Shown here piece by piece: positions 19,059 through 27,257 of a stretch of 64,000 bases of DNA. Made by a program: the position numbers and the translations under genes. The notes below the pieces were generated by a model. It saw only the letters and a list, made by a program, of their open reading frames with translations, made no database searches and had not been told where the DNA came from. The DNA is taken from positions 2,108,001 through 2,172,000 of the forward strand of contig NC_016109.1 in assembly GCF_000269985.1 (NCBI RefSeq), in the 5' to 3' direction. The stretch comes from Kitasatospora setae KM-6054. Its GTDB lineage: Bacteria > Actinomycetota > Actinomycetes > Streptomycetales > Streptomycetaceae. Every line of letters begins with the position of its first letter. Position 1 is the first letter of the stretch.

Positions 19059-20366
19059 GTGGCGCAGGCCCCCGCCCCGGCCGTCCGGACTCCCGCCCGA
19101 CCGGTCCGCTGGAACCGCCCCGCCACCTGGCCCCGCGAGGTGCTCGCCCTCGCCGCGTACTGGGTCGCCAGCCGGGTGGTGATGATCGGCCTGATCCGCT
19201 CCGGCCGGACCGAGCCCGCGATCGAGGTGCACCGGCTCTACCAGGGCTGGTACCAGGTGCTGCGCACCGGCACCTTCCCGGTCGACGACGTCACCTGGCA
19301 GTACCCGCCCGGCGCGGCGCTGCCGATGCTCGCGCCGGGCCTGCTGCCGTTCCTGAGCTACCTGCAGGCGTTCGTGCTGATCGTGCTGGTGGCCGACGCC
19401 GTCGTGCAGGCCGCGCTGCTGGCGGCCGGCCGCGGCCCGGGGCGCTCCGACTGGGGGGCCTGGGCGTGGGCGCTGGCCCTGCCGCTGCTGCTCGGCCTGC
19501 CGTACGGGCGCTACGACCTGCCGGCCACCGCGCTGGCGGTCGGCGCGCTGCTGCTGCTCCCGTCCCGGCCGCGGCTCGGCGGGGTGCTGGCCGGGATCGG
19601 CGCGATGGTGAAGGTGTGGCCCGCGCTGACCCTGCTGGGCACGCCGCGCGGGCGCACCACCCGGCAGGCGTGGACGGCGGCGGCGGTCTCGGCGCTGGCC
19701 CTGCTGCTGGTGTTCGTCGCGTTCTTCGACCACACCCTGGACTTCCTGCACGCCCAGCGCGGCCGGGGCGTGGAGATCGAGTCGCTGGGCGGCAGCGTGC
19801 TCCAGGTGGCCCGGCAGTTCGGCTGGTCCGGCCGGGTCGAGCAGCACTACGGCTCGTTCGAGTTCCTCGGCCGGTACGTGCACCGGATCTCGCAGCTCTC
19901 GCTGCTGCTGACCGTCGCCGCGTTCGGCTGGCTGCTGCTCTGGCGGGTCCGGGCCCGGCGCTGGACGGCCGCCACCCCGTACGACGCGGCGCTGACCGCG
20001 GTGCTGCTGTTCACCGTCACCAGCCGGGTGATCTCCCCGCAGTACCTGGTCTGGCTGATCGGCCTGGGCGCGGTCTGCCTGACCGTGGAGTGCACCACCC
20101 AGCGGCCGGTGGCGTTCCTGCTGCTGCCCGCCGTCGGCGTCACCACCGTCGACTACCCGCTGTTCTTCGACTCGATGCAGGCCGGCGGCTGGTGGCCGAC
20201 CGCCGTGATCCTGCTGCGCAACGGGCTGCTGCTGGCCGCCTCGCTCTGGTCGGCGGCCCGGCTCTGGCGGGCCACCGTCTCGCCCGCGCCCGAACCCCGC
20301 CCGGCCGACCGCGCGCACGGCGACCCGCGCCCCGACCCGGACCCGGACCCCGTCCCCGCCGCGTGA
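19059..20366 (+). CDS. Polytopic membrane glycosyltransferase, GT87 / DUF2029 type
   Basis: 435 residues, about ten hydrophobic segments. The periplasmic-loop signature VTWQYPPGAALPMLAPGLL resembles the conserved Y-P-P of polyprenol-phosphate-mannose-dependent GT87 mannosyltransferases; an L-G-L-P-Y-G-R-Y-D-L-P-A-T-A segment follows. A proline/aspartate-rich tail ends it. GTG 19059 is 5 bases after AGGAGG; ATG 19056 is only 2 bases away, so I choose the GTG. Probably adds a sugar to a cell-envelope glycan or protein; acceptor unknown. The next gene is 29 bases downstream. Confidence 0.8.
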   Translation: MAQAPAPAVRTPARPVRWNRPATWPREVLALAAYWVASRVVMIGLIRSGRTEPAIEVHRLYQGWYQVLRTGTFPVDDVTWQYPPGAALPMLAPGLLPFLSYLQAFVLIVLVADAVVQAALLAAGRGPGRSDWGAWAWALALPLLLGLPYGRYDLPATALAVGALLLLPSRPRLGGVLAGIGAMVKVWPALTLLGTPRGRTTRQAWTAAAVSALALLLVFVAFFDHTLDFLHAQRGRGVEIESLGGSVLQVARQFGWSGRVEQHYGSFEFLGRYVHRISQLSLLLTVAAFGWLLLWRVRARRWTAATPYDAALTAVLLFTVTSRVISPQYLVWLIGLGAVCLTVECTTQRPVAFLLLPAVGVTTVDYPLFFDSMQAGGWWPTAVILLRNGLLLAASLWSAARLWRATVSPAPEPRPADRAHGDPRPDPDPDPVPAA

Positions 20367-20395
20367 CGCGGGGTCAGCGGCCGTACACTCCCCCA

Positions 20396-20782
20396 ATGGC
20401 CGACACCGCGCTCGACCGGCTCGCCGCCGGCAACTACCTGCTGATCACCAGCTACAAGAAGGACGGCAGCGCCGTCCCCACCCCGGTCTGGGTGGTCCGG
20501 GACGGCGACACCCTCGGCGCGTGGACCGCCGCCGGCTCCTGGAAGGTCAAGCGGATCCGGCGGCGCGGCGACGTCCTGGTCGGCCCGTGCGACGTCCGCG
20601 GCAACCCGAGCGGCAAGTCGCTGGCCGCGCACGCCGAGATCGCGGACGCCGCCACCACCGAGCGCTACCGGCAGCTGCTGGCCCGCAAGTACGGCCTGCT
20701 CGGCCGGCTCACCCTGCTCGGCAGCCGGCTGCGTCGCGGCAGGGCCGGCACGGTCGGCATCACGATCCGGCTGGACGGCTAG
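20396..20782 (+). CDS. PPOX-class F420-dependent oxidoreductase
   Basis: 128 residues, typical split-barrel flavin/deazaflavin reductase: LAAGNYLLITSYKKDGSAVP, TPVWVVRDGDTL and an AGSWKVKRIRRRGDVLVGPC stretch that fits the F420-binding PPOX subgroup, with the C-terminal GITIRLDG strand. Start ATG 20396 lies 6 bases after TACACT (20384-20389) with no ribosome-binding site, so leaderless translation is likely even though the preceding membrane-protein gene is only 29 bases away on the same strand. Confidence 0.85.
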   Translation: MADTALDRLAAGNYLLITSYKKDGSAVPTPVWVVRDGDTLGAWTAAGSWKVKRIRRRGDVLVGPCDVRGNPSGKSLAAHAEIADAATTERYRQLLARKYGLLGRLTLLGSRLRRGRAGTVGITIRLDG

Positions 20783-20799
20783 CCGCTGCCCGGGCGCTG

Positions 20800-21585
20800 T
20801 CAGCTGCCGTCGTAGGGCAGCAGTTCGGGCCGCTTGGCCGGGCGGCCGTCGCCGGAGGAGCGGCCGCGCAGGCGGCGGCCGATCCAGGGGCCGACGTGGG
20901 TGCCGAGCCAGCGGGCGTCGTCGCGGGCCTTCCGGGCGCGGGTGCGGGGGTCGGGGTCGGCGAGCGGGGCGCGCCAGTCCTCGGCGGCGGGGCGGCCGAG
21001 GGCCTCCAGGACGGCGAGGGCGACCCGGCGGTGGCCCTCCGGGGAGAGGTGCAGGCGGTCCTCGGCCCAGAGCCGGCGGTCGTCGAAGCCGGGCGCGGAG
21101 AACAGGTCGACCAGCACGACCCGGTCGGGTTCGTCCCGCACCAGGCTCTCGACGTACGCCTTCATCCGGAGGATCGCGGGCAGCAGGCGGCGGCTGCCGG
21201 CCATCCGCCGGGTCGGGTCGGTGGAGGTGAACAGCACCACGGTGCGGCCCTCGGCGAGCAGCGCGCGGACGCACTCGCCGAGCAGCCGTTCGACCTCGGC
21301 GACGTCGCAGCCGGGGCGCAGCACGTCGTTCAGGCCGCCCGCGAGGGTGACCAGGTCGGCGTCGGTGGCGGCGGCCAGGTCGACCTGTTCGGCCCGGATC
21401 TGGCCGATCAGCTTGCCGCGGACGGCCAGGTTGGCGTAGCGGAAGCCGTCCGGGGCGGCCTCGGCGGCGAGCGCGGCGGCGACCCGGTCCGCCCAGCCGC
21501 GGTAGTGCCCGTCGGGGAGGACGTCGTCGCACATCCCCTCGGTGAACGAGTCGCCCACCGCCACCATCGTCCGGTACTGCCGCAC
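20800..21585 (-). CDS. SGNH/GDSL-family hydrolase
   Basis: 261 residues from GTG 21585, with AGGAGG 4 bases upstream. Block I GDSFTEG carries the catalytic serine; block III-like GGLNDVLRPG carries the asparagine; block V EDRLHLSPEGH carries the Asp/His pair. No signal peptide, so probably cytoplasmic, an esterase or acylhydrolase of unknown substrate. The C-terminal 40 residues are basic. Convergent with the F420 oxidoreductase, 17 bases apart. Confidence 0.9.
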   Translation of the reverse strand: MRQYRTMVAVGDSFTEGMCDDVLPDGHYRGWADRVAAALAAEAAPDGFRYANLAVRGKLIGQIRAEQVDLAAATDADLVTLAGGLNDVLRPGCDVAEVERLLGECVRALLAEGRTVVLFTSTDPTRRMAGSRRLLPAILRMKAYVESLVRDEPDRVVLVDLFSAPGFDDRRLWAEDRLHLSPEGHRRVALAVLEALGRPAAEDWRAPLADPDPRTRARKARDDARWLGTHVGPWIGRRLRGRSSGDGRPAKRPELLPYDGS

Positions 21586-21670
21586 TCCGCCTCCTGGGTC
21601 CGTCGCTCGCTGCCGCCCCACCCTACCGAGGCGTAACGACGCGTTCGGGCGGCGGTGCCAGGGGGCGGCG

Positions 21671-22921
21671 TCAGCGGGCGGTGGCCGGGCGGGGCACCAC
21701 CTCCAGCACGGCGGGGCCGTTGACGATCAGCGAGGGGAGGCGGGCCGGGCGGCGGCCGGGTTCGGCGGCGGCCAGCTCGGGCAGCCGCTCGAACAGGGTG
21801 CGCAGCGCGATCTCGGCCTCCAGCCGGGCGAGCGGCGCGCCGACGCAGAAGTGCGGGCCGTGGCCGAAGGCGAGGTGGCCCTTGTCGGCGCGGGCGGGGT
21901 CGAACTCGTCGGGGCGGTCGGGGTGGCGTTCCGGGTCCCGGCCGGCGGCGGCGAAGCCGATGATGATCGGGTCGCCCTTGGGGATCAGCACGCCCTCGCC
22001 GAGGTCGAGGTCGGCCAGCGCGTAGCGCAGCGGCAGGTACATCACCGGGCCCTCCAGCCGGAGGGTCTCCTCGATGACGTCCGACCAGCCGGTCTGGCCG
22101 GCCGTGACCGCCGCCAACTGCTCGGGGTGGTCGAGGAGTTCGAGGGCGGCGCTGACGATCAGGTTGACGGCGGTCTCGAAGCCGGCCGCGATCATGGTGA
22201 GCAGGGTGCCGAGCAGTTCGTGGTCGGCCAGCGGGCGTGCGCCGGGGCGGTCGGAGAGCAGCAGGTCGCTGGTCAGGTCGGACGCCGGGTGGGCCCGCTT
22301 GTAGGCGAGCAGTTCGGCGAGGCGCTCGTACAGCCGGGTCAGCGCGGCGAGCGAGTCGGCCTCGTCGAGCGAGGAGTCGAGGACGGTGTCGATGAGTTCG
22401 CCGAGCGGGTCGCGCAGGTGCGCGGGGACGCCGAACAGGTCGCAGATCACCGTCATGGTCAGCGGCCGGGCCAGCGCGTGCCGCAGGTCGGCTCGCTCGC
22501 CGGGCGGGAGGGCGGCGAGCGCGTCGACCAGCCGGTCGGCGGTGGCCTGCACCTGCGGGCGCATCCGTTCGACCCGGCGCGGCAGGAAGGTCGGGGCGAT
22601 CCGGCCGCGGGCCTCGCGGTGCGCGTCGCCGTAGTGGTTGACCAGGCTGTCCTGGAAGGCGACCGACCCGAGCACCCAGCCGGGCGGGACGTCCCCGGCT
22701 CCCGGCCAGTGCCGGCGGTAGTCGCGGGAGACCCGCGGGTCGGTGGTCAGCGCCTGGATCACCGCGTGCCGGGTCACCGCCCAGGCGAGCACCCCGCCGG
22801 GCAGCTCCACCCGCACCGCGGGTCCCCGGGCGCGCAGCCCGGCGGCCTCGACGTGCAGTGCGGCCGCGGCCGGATCCAGCACCGGACAGCCCCGGAAGGG
22901 CTCGGACGGGACGGTGTTCAC
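21671..22921 (-). CDS. Cytochrome P450 (downstream copy)
   Basis: 416 residues. I-helix oxygen-binding AGFETA, ExxR as EETLR, and heme loop [15 protein letters not shown] with the cysteine ligand; overall like CYP107-type bacterial P450s. GTG start has AAGGAGG upstream, inside the preceding mini-gene, and overlaps its stop by four bases (GTGA). It shares long blocks with the upstream P450 at 23208-24446 (for example [34 protein letters not shown]), so they are tandem duplicates. Ferredoxin and reductase genes are not nearby. Confidence 0.95.
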   Translation of the reverse strand: MNTVPSEPFRGCPVLDPAAAALHVEAAGLRARGPAVRVELPGGVLAWAVTRHAVIQALTTDPRVSRDYRRHWPGAGDVPPGWVLGSVAFQDSLVNHYGDAHREARGRIAPTFLPRRVERMRPQVQATADRLVDALAALPPGERADLRHALARPLTMTVICDLFGVPAHLRDPLGELIDTVLDSSLDEADSLAALTRLYERLAELLAYKRAHPASDLTSDLLLSDRPGARPLADHELLGTLLTMIAAGFETAVNLIVSAALELLDHPEQLAAVTAGQTGWSDVIEETLRLEGPVMYLPLRYALADLDLGEGVLIPKGDPIIIGFAAAGRDPERHPDRPDEFDPARADKGHLAFGHGPHFCVGAPLARLEAEIALRTLFERLPELAAAEPGRRPARLPSLIVNGPAVLEVVPRPATAR

Positions 22922-23211
22922 GCGTGCGCCTCCTTGGGATCCCGCACCACCGGGCGGGGGACGACGGGCAGGGCGGCCGGGCCGTTGACCACCGTGGACG
23001 GGATCCGGGCGGGCGGGCGGCCGGGGTCGGCGGCGGCCGGCTCGGGCAGCCGGTCGAACAGGGTGCGCAGCGCGATCTCGGCCTCCAGCCGGGCCAGTGG
23101 CGCGCCGACGCAGAAGTGCGGGCCGTAGCCGAACGCGAGGTGCGACGTGTCGGCGCGGGCCGGGTCGAAGACGTCCGGCCGGTCGGGGTGGGCGGGCGCG
23201 TCCGGGCTCAT
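22918..23211 (-). CDS. P450 C-terminal mini-gene (heme-loop fragment) coupled to both full P450 genes
   Basis: 97-codon frame from ATG 23211. It encodes only the last fifth of a P450: [20 protein letters not shown], then heme loop [15 protein letters not shown] and the C-terminal strands. The I-helix, ExxR and substrate regions are absent, so it cannot be an active oxygenase. ATG overlaps the stop of the upstream P450 (ATGA) and its own stop overlaps the start of the downstream P450. It is almost identical to the end of the upstream P450. Remnant of a third tandem copy after deletion, or a retained coupling peptide; not degraded by frameshift. Confidence 0.8.
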   Translation of the reverse strand: MSPDAPAHPDRPDVFDPARADTSHLAFGYGPHFCVGAPLARLEAEIALRTLFDRLPEPAAADPGRPPARIPSTVVNGPAALPVVPRPVVRDPKEAHA

Positions 23212-24446
23212 CGGCTCACCGGCCGGGGCACCACGTCCAGGGCCGCCGGGCCGTTGATGATCATCGACGGGACCCGCTCGGGCGCCCGGCCCGGCTCGGC
23301 CAGCGCGAGGTCGGGCAGCCGCTCGAACAGGGTGCGCAGCGCGATCTCGGTCTCCAGCCGGGCGAGCGGCGCGCCGACGCAGAAGTGCGGGCCGTAGCCG
23401 AACGCCAGGTGCGACGTGTCGGCGCGGGCCGGGTCGAAGACGTCCGGCCGGTCGGGGTGCGCCTCCGGGTCCCGGCCGGCGGCGGCGAAGCCGATGATGA
23501 TCGGGTCGCCCTTCGCGATCAGCACGCCCTCGCCGAGGTCGATCTCCTCGACGGCGTACCGCAGCGGGACGTGCATCACCGGGCCCTCGAACCGCAGCGT
23601 CTCCTCGATCACGTCCGCCCAGCCGATCGCGCCGGCCCGCAGCGCGGCCAGGTGCGCGGGGTCGGCGAGCAGTTCCAGCGCGGCGCTGCTGATCAGGTTG
23701 ACGGCGGTCTCGAAGCCGCCGGTGATCATCGTGAACAGGGTGCCGATCAGCTCCTGCTCGGACAGCGGCCGCTCGCCCGGACGGTCGGAGAGCAGCAGGT
23801 CGCTGGTCAGGTCGGCCGCCGGGCGGGCCCGCTTGTGCGCCAGCAGCGCGCTCAGCCGCTCGTTCAGCTCGATCTGGGCGGCCAGCGCGCGCTCCTCGCC
23901 GAGCGAGGAGTCCAGCACGGTGTCGATCACCGCGCAGAGCGCGGCCCGCATCTCCTCCGAAACGCCGAACAGGTCGCAGATCACCGTCAGCGTCAGCGGC
24001 CGGGCCAGCGTGCTCCGCAGGTCGGCGCGCTCGCCCGGGGCGAGCGCGCCGAGCGCCGCCACCAGCCCGTCCGCCGTCGCCTGCACCTGGGCCCGCATCC
24101 GCTCCACCCGGCGCGGCAGGAAAGTCGGGGCGAGCCGCCCGCGCGACGCGCGGTGCTCGGCCCCGTACTGGTTGACGAAGCTGTCCTGGAACGCGACCGG
24201 CCCCAGCACCCACCCCTGCGGCACCTCCGCGGCCGCCGGCCAGTGCAGCCGGAAGTCCCGCGACACCCGCGGGTCGGTGGTCAGCGCGTGGATCACCGCG
24301 TGCCGGGTCACCGACCAGGCCCGCACGCCCCCCGGCAACTCCACCAGCACCGCGGGCCCGCGCGCCCGCAGCCCCGCGGCCTCCGCGTGCAGCGCGCTGC
24401 CCGCCGGATCGAGGAACGGACATCTGGGAACGGAAGAATCGGACAC
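23208..24446 (-). CDS. Cytochrome P450 (upstream copy)
   Basis: 412 residues. I-helix GGFETA, EETLR, heme loop [15 protein letters not shown]. First gene of a three-frame coupled unit running to 21671. Close paralogue of the downstream P450. CYP107-like by motif style; substrate unknown. I find no polyketide, peptide or terpene synthase within the window, so these are orphan P450s or a stand-alone tailoring/xenobiotic pair. Start ATG 24446 gives [11 protein letters not shown]; the promoter must lie in the gap up to 24699. Confidence 0.95.
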   Translation of the reverse strand: MSDSSVPRCPFLDPAGSALHAEAAGLRARGPAVLVELPGGVRAWSVTRHAVIHALTTDPRVSRDFRLHWPAAAEVPQGWVLGPVAFQDSFVNQYGAEHRASRGRLAPTFLPRRVERMRAQVQATADGLVAALGALAPGERADLRSTLARPLTLTVICDLFGVSEEMRAALCAVIDTVLDSSLGEERALAAQIELNERLSALLAHKRARPAADLTSDLLLSDRPGERPLSEQELIGTLFTMITGGFETAVNLISSAALELLADPAHLAALRAGAIGWADVIEETLRFEGPVMHVPLRYAVEEIDLGEGVLIAKGDPIIIGFAAAGRDPEAHPDRPDVFDPARADTSHLAFGYGPHFCVGAPLARLETEIALRTLFERLPDLALAEPGRAPERVPSMIINGPAALDVVPRPVSR

Positions 24447-24699
24447 GGTGTGCTCCCCTCACCGGAAATCCCCGCACGTCCCCCCATGGTGGGGCCCGCA
24501 CCGCACCCCCGGAAGCAGCTGTTCGACTTTGGCCCGAATCCGCTCCCGCCACCCCCAACTCCCTTATCTCCAGCCACAGTTGAGGACAGCAGACCCAGCA
24601 GGAGCCACGACCGGGCGACGGCGGACTCCGCGCGCCCCCGACGCACCGCGCGCCCGGGCGCCGTCCGGCGCGGGAGCTTCCCCCGCGGGCACGGAGAAC
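24447..24699. other. Promoter region of the P450 unit
   Basis: The gap between the P450 start and the terminator of the encapsulin gene has no supported gene. CCCCCCATGGTGGGG-type symmetry (near 24481-24494) is the only dyad I notice; the segment at 24520-24590 is relatively AT-rich and likely holds the promoter. Confidence 0.4.
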
Positions 24700-24731
24700 C
24701 CCGCCCGCTCCGGGCGGCCGGAGCGGGCGGG
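24700..24731 (-). terminator. Hairpin terminator after the encapsulin gene
   Basis: CCCGCCCGCTCCGG and CCGGAGCGGGCGGG pair perfectly (14 bp) around GCGG, 20 bases past the encapsulin stop. Confidence 0.85.
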
Positions 24732-24750
24732 GGAAGGGGGTCGGGGCCGG

Positions 24751-25551
24751 TCAGGAGGAGGTGAGGGCGACCGCGGCTTCCGGGGTGTGGAGCTGGAAGG
24801 TGAGGGATTCCTGGAGGTAGAGGTGGACGGTGGTGTCGTCGTGGGAGAGGTAGCCGATCGAGAGGTCCTCGCCGAGGTGGAGCTCGAAGTCGCCGCCGCG
24901 GGCGGAGAGCAGCACGGCGCCCTCGACGGCGGGGGCCCAGATGATCTCGCCGTCGAGGAGGCGGGCGAGGTGGTTGTGGACGGGGTAGCCGTGGTCGGAG
25001 GTCTCGTTGACGGCGGTGAAGGTGTCGGCGCCGAGCAGCAGCGAGTAGGGGCCGCCGACGCCGGCCAGGCGCAGCGCGGTGAGGGCGCGGCTGACGGCGT
25101 TGGGGTACTCGCGGACGTCGGCGGGCAGCGCGATCGGGTGGTTGGTGGAGCCGTCGCGGATGCCGGTGATGCCGGCCGCCTGGTAGCCGTCGAAGAGGGC
25201 GCGGTCCTCGGCGAGGGCGATGGTGCGGGCGGCGTCCTTGACCGGGTCCCAGTCGGAGTCCTTGGAGCCGCGTTCGACGTCGTCGACGGCGGCCCGGGTG
25301 ACGGTGAAGGGCACGCGCAGTTCGACCACCTGGAGGGCCTCCCGGGCCCGGGCCTGGACGCCGCTGCCGGGGGCGGCGATGTCGGCGAGGTGGCCGGTGC
25401 CGACGGCGGCGAGCTCGGGCCCGTCCGGGCCGGAGAGGTCGACGACGCGGCGGCCGGCCACGTGCAGCCGGAAGGTGCGCCGGGCCTCCTCCTCGATCTC
25501 GGCCCAGGCGGCGGCGGAGACGGGCGCCAGGTCGCGGTGCAGGTTGTTCAC
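24751..25551 (-). CDS. Encapsulin shell protein, family 1 (T=1 nanocompartment)
   Basis: 266 residues, the normal length of family 1 encapsulins (HK97 fold, 60-mer shell). Start is GTG 25551: NNLHRDLAPVSAAAWAEIEE then EEARRTFRLHVAGRRVVDL, the family's N-terminal helix. DSDWDPVKDAARTIALAEDR and AVNETSDHGYPVHNHLARLL follow the family pattern. GTG overlaps the stop of the peroxidase gene (GTGA), so shell and cargo are translationally coupled, cargo first. The shell should enclose the DyP peroxidase as an oxidative-stress compartment. Confidence 0.93.
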   Translation of the reverse strand: MNNLHRDLAPVSAAAWAEIEEEARRTFRLHVAGRRVVDLSGPDGPELAAVGTGHLADIAAPGSGVQARAREALQVVELRVPFTVTRAAVDDVERGSKDSDWDPVKDAARTIALAEDRALFDGYQAAGITGIRDGSTNHPIALPADVREYPNAVSRALTALRLAGVGGPYSLLLGADTFTAVNETSDHGYPVHNHLARLLDGEIIWAPAVEGAVLLSARGGDFELHLGEDLSIGYLSHDDTTVHLYLQESLTFQLHTPEAAVALTSS

Positions 25552-26603
25552 GGTGCGGGGCTCCTTTTCAGGCTGCCGATGCCGAGGCTGCCGTCCCGGA
25601 CCGGCGGGGCGGGCACGGCGTCGGCGGACGGGGTGTCGGCGGGCGGGGTGTCGGCGGGCGGGGCGGGTGCGCCGGGGGCGGGTGGCGGATCGTTCAGGAA
25701 GTCCGCGCTGGGGACGTGGAAGAAGGTGCCGGTGACCGGGGTGGAGAAGTCCAGCAGCCGGTCGTGCGCGGCGGGGCCGCGGCCGAGGAACATGTTGCGG
25801 AGCATCTCCTCGGTGACCCCCGGGTCGCGGGCGTAGCCGATGAAGTAGGTGCCGCACTCGCCGCCTTCGGCGAACGACCCGAACGGCATGTTCAGCCGCC
25901 AGATGTCGCGGTCCTCGCCGTCCGGCCCGGTGACGGTGTTCAGCGCGACGTGCGAGTCGGCGGGCTTCGCGGCGTCGTCGAGTTCGACGTTGTCGAGCTT
26001 GGTGCGGCCGATCACCCGCTCCTGCTGCTCGGTGCCGATCGCGTTCCAACCGGCCATGTCGTGCAGGTACTTCTGCACGATGACGTAGCTGCCGCCGGCG
26101 AAGGCCGGGTCCTCGTCGCCGATCAGGACGGCGTCGGCGGCGTCCGGCCCGACCGGGTTCTCGGTGCCGTCGACGAAGCCGATCAGGTCGCGGCAGTCGA
26201 AGTAGCGGAAGCCGTGCGTCTCGTCCAGCACGGTGACCCGGTCGCCCAGCCGGCGGCTGACCAGCGTCGCCAACTCGAAGCACAGGTCCATCCGTTCGGC
26301 CCGGACGTGCAGCAGCAGGTCGCCGGGGGTCGCGGGGGCGAGGTGCCGGGGGCCGGCCAGCTCGACGAAGGGGTGCAGCCGGGCCGGGCGGGGGCCGGCG
26401 AACAGGCGGTCCCAGGCGTCCGACCCGATGCCGAGCACCGCGCTGACCCGCTCGTGCGGCGCCCGGGTGCCGACCGTGCGGGCCAGCCCGCCGAGGTCGG
26501 GCAGCAGGTCGCGGACGGTCTCCTCGCCGCCGTCCTCGATCGCGAGCACCAGGAACACGGCGGCCCCGGTCAGCGTGGCGAGGACCGGTTGGGGCTGCGG
26601 CAT
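25548..26603 (-). CDS. dyp: DyP-type peroxidase with encapsulin cargo-loading peptide
   Basis: 351 residues from ATG 26603, GGGAGC 7 bases upstream (ATG 26633 is in frame but lacks a site). The heme peroxidase motif GXXDG is present as GFVDGTENP; FGSFAEGGECGTYFIGYARD and the C-terminal DFSTPVTGTFFHVPS match the DyP fold. After a P/A-rich linker the protein ends DGSLGIGSLKRSPAP; SLGIGSLK is the canonical targeting peptide that anchors cargo inside encapsulin shells. No Tat signal, so it acts in the cytoplasm. It may oxidise aromatic or dye-like substrates using H2O2. Confidence 0.95.
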   Translation of the reverse strand: MPQPQPVLATLTGAAVFLVLAIEDGGEETVRDLLPDLGGLARTVGTRAPHERVSAVLGIGSDAWDRLFAGPRPARLHPFVELAGPRHLAPATPGDLLLHVRAERMDLCFELATLVSRRLGDRVTVLDETHGFRYFDCRDLIGFVDGTENPVGPDAADAVLIGDEDPAFAGGSYVIVQKYLHDMAGWNAIGTEQQERVIGRTKLDNVELDDAAKPADSHVALNTVTGPDGEDRDIWRLNMPFGSFAEGGECGTYFIGYARDPGVTEEMLRNMFLGRGPAAHDRLLDFSTPVTGTFFHVPSADFLNDPPPAPGAPAPPADTPPADTPSADAVPAPPVRDGSLGIGSLKRSPAP

Positions 26604-26719
26604 GGCGGGTGCTCCCAGGGGGCTGCCGGACATTCGGACGCCCGCCGACCATACCCGGCAAAAGGTTCAATACCCTGCGATGACGCCCGAATCGGGCGTG
26701 TCAGGCGCGGCCGGTCGAC
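26604..26719 (-). promoter_or_regulatory. Promoter region of the DyP/encapsulin operon
   Basis: On the minus strand TTGAAC and, 11 bases later, TATGGT are visible, and the hexamer GGGTAT occurs twice about 20 bases apart on either side of a TTTTG tract. This is the only AT-rich patch nearby and the probable promoter or regulator site. No Fur or OxyR box is certain. Confidence 0.35.
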
Positions 26720-27211
26720 TCAGGACGGCTCGGCGCGGCGGTGCTCGCGGAGGCCGGCCAGCTCCTCGGTCATCCGGGTGAGGAAGCGGACCACGGTGGC
26801 GACCTGCTCCGGGGTGAACTCGGCCCGGACCCGGTCGGTGCGGTCGGCGACGGGCGCGAACCACTCGCCGGCGATCCGGGCCGCGTCCGGGTGGTAGTGC
26901 ACGTGGACCTGGCGGCGGTCGTGCTCGTCGCGGGTGCGGTGGACGTGGCCGGCCCGCTCCAGCCGGTCCAGGACGGCGGTCACCGCGCCGGAGGTCAGGC
27001 CGAGTTGGGCGCGCAGCCCGCCCGGGGTGAGGCCGGGCGGGTCGGGCGCCCGGAGCACCGCGAGCAGGGCCTGGACGTCGGTGGCGTGCAGGCCGGAGGC
27101 GGCGGCGAAGTCGTGCCCGAGCTGGTTCATCTCGGACGCCAGCCCCTGCAGCAGCCGCCCGAACTCACGCTGCTCCACCGGCCGCCGTCCCGCCGGCTCC
27201 TGCTCCACCAC
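26720..27211 (-). CDS. MarR family transcriptional regulator
   Basis: 163 residues from GTG 27211 (GTG 27208 also possible). Winged helix-turn-helix: LHATDVQALLAVLRAPDPPG, LRAQLGLTSGAVTAVLDRLE and the wing RAGHVHRTRDEHDRRQVHVH, matching MarR. It is 117 bases upstream of the DyP/encapsulin operon on the same strand, so it could regulate that operon or the MMPL exporter 1.2 kb away; the sequence does not say which. Only weak ribosome-binding site (GGCGGGCGG). Confidence 0.9.
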   Translation of the reverse strand: MVEQEPAGRRPVEQREFGRLLQGLASEMNQLGHDFAAASGLHATDVQALLAVLRAPDPPGLTPGGLRAQLGLTSGAVTAVLDRLERAGHVHRTRDEHDRRQVHVHYHPDAARIAGEWFAPVADRTDRVRAEFTPEQVATVVRFLTRMTEELAGLREHRRAEPS

Positions 27212-27257
27212 GCCCGTCCGCCCGCCTGCCCGGTCACCCGCCGGGCCGGTCACGACC

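Noticed and set aside
21671..24446. P450 genes as part of a biosynthetic gene cluster
   Set aside because: No synthase, ferredoxin or resistance gene is adjacent; neighbours are an SGNH hydrolase and the encapsulin operon.
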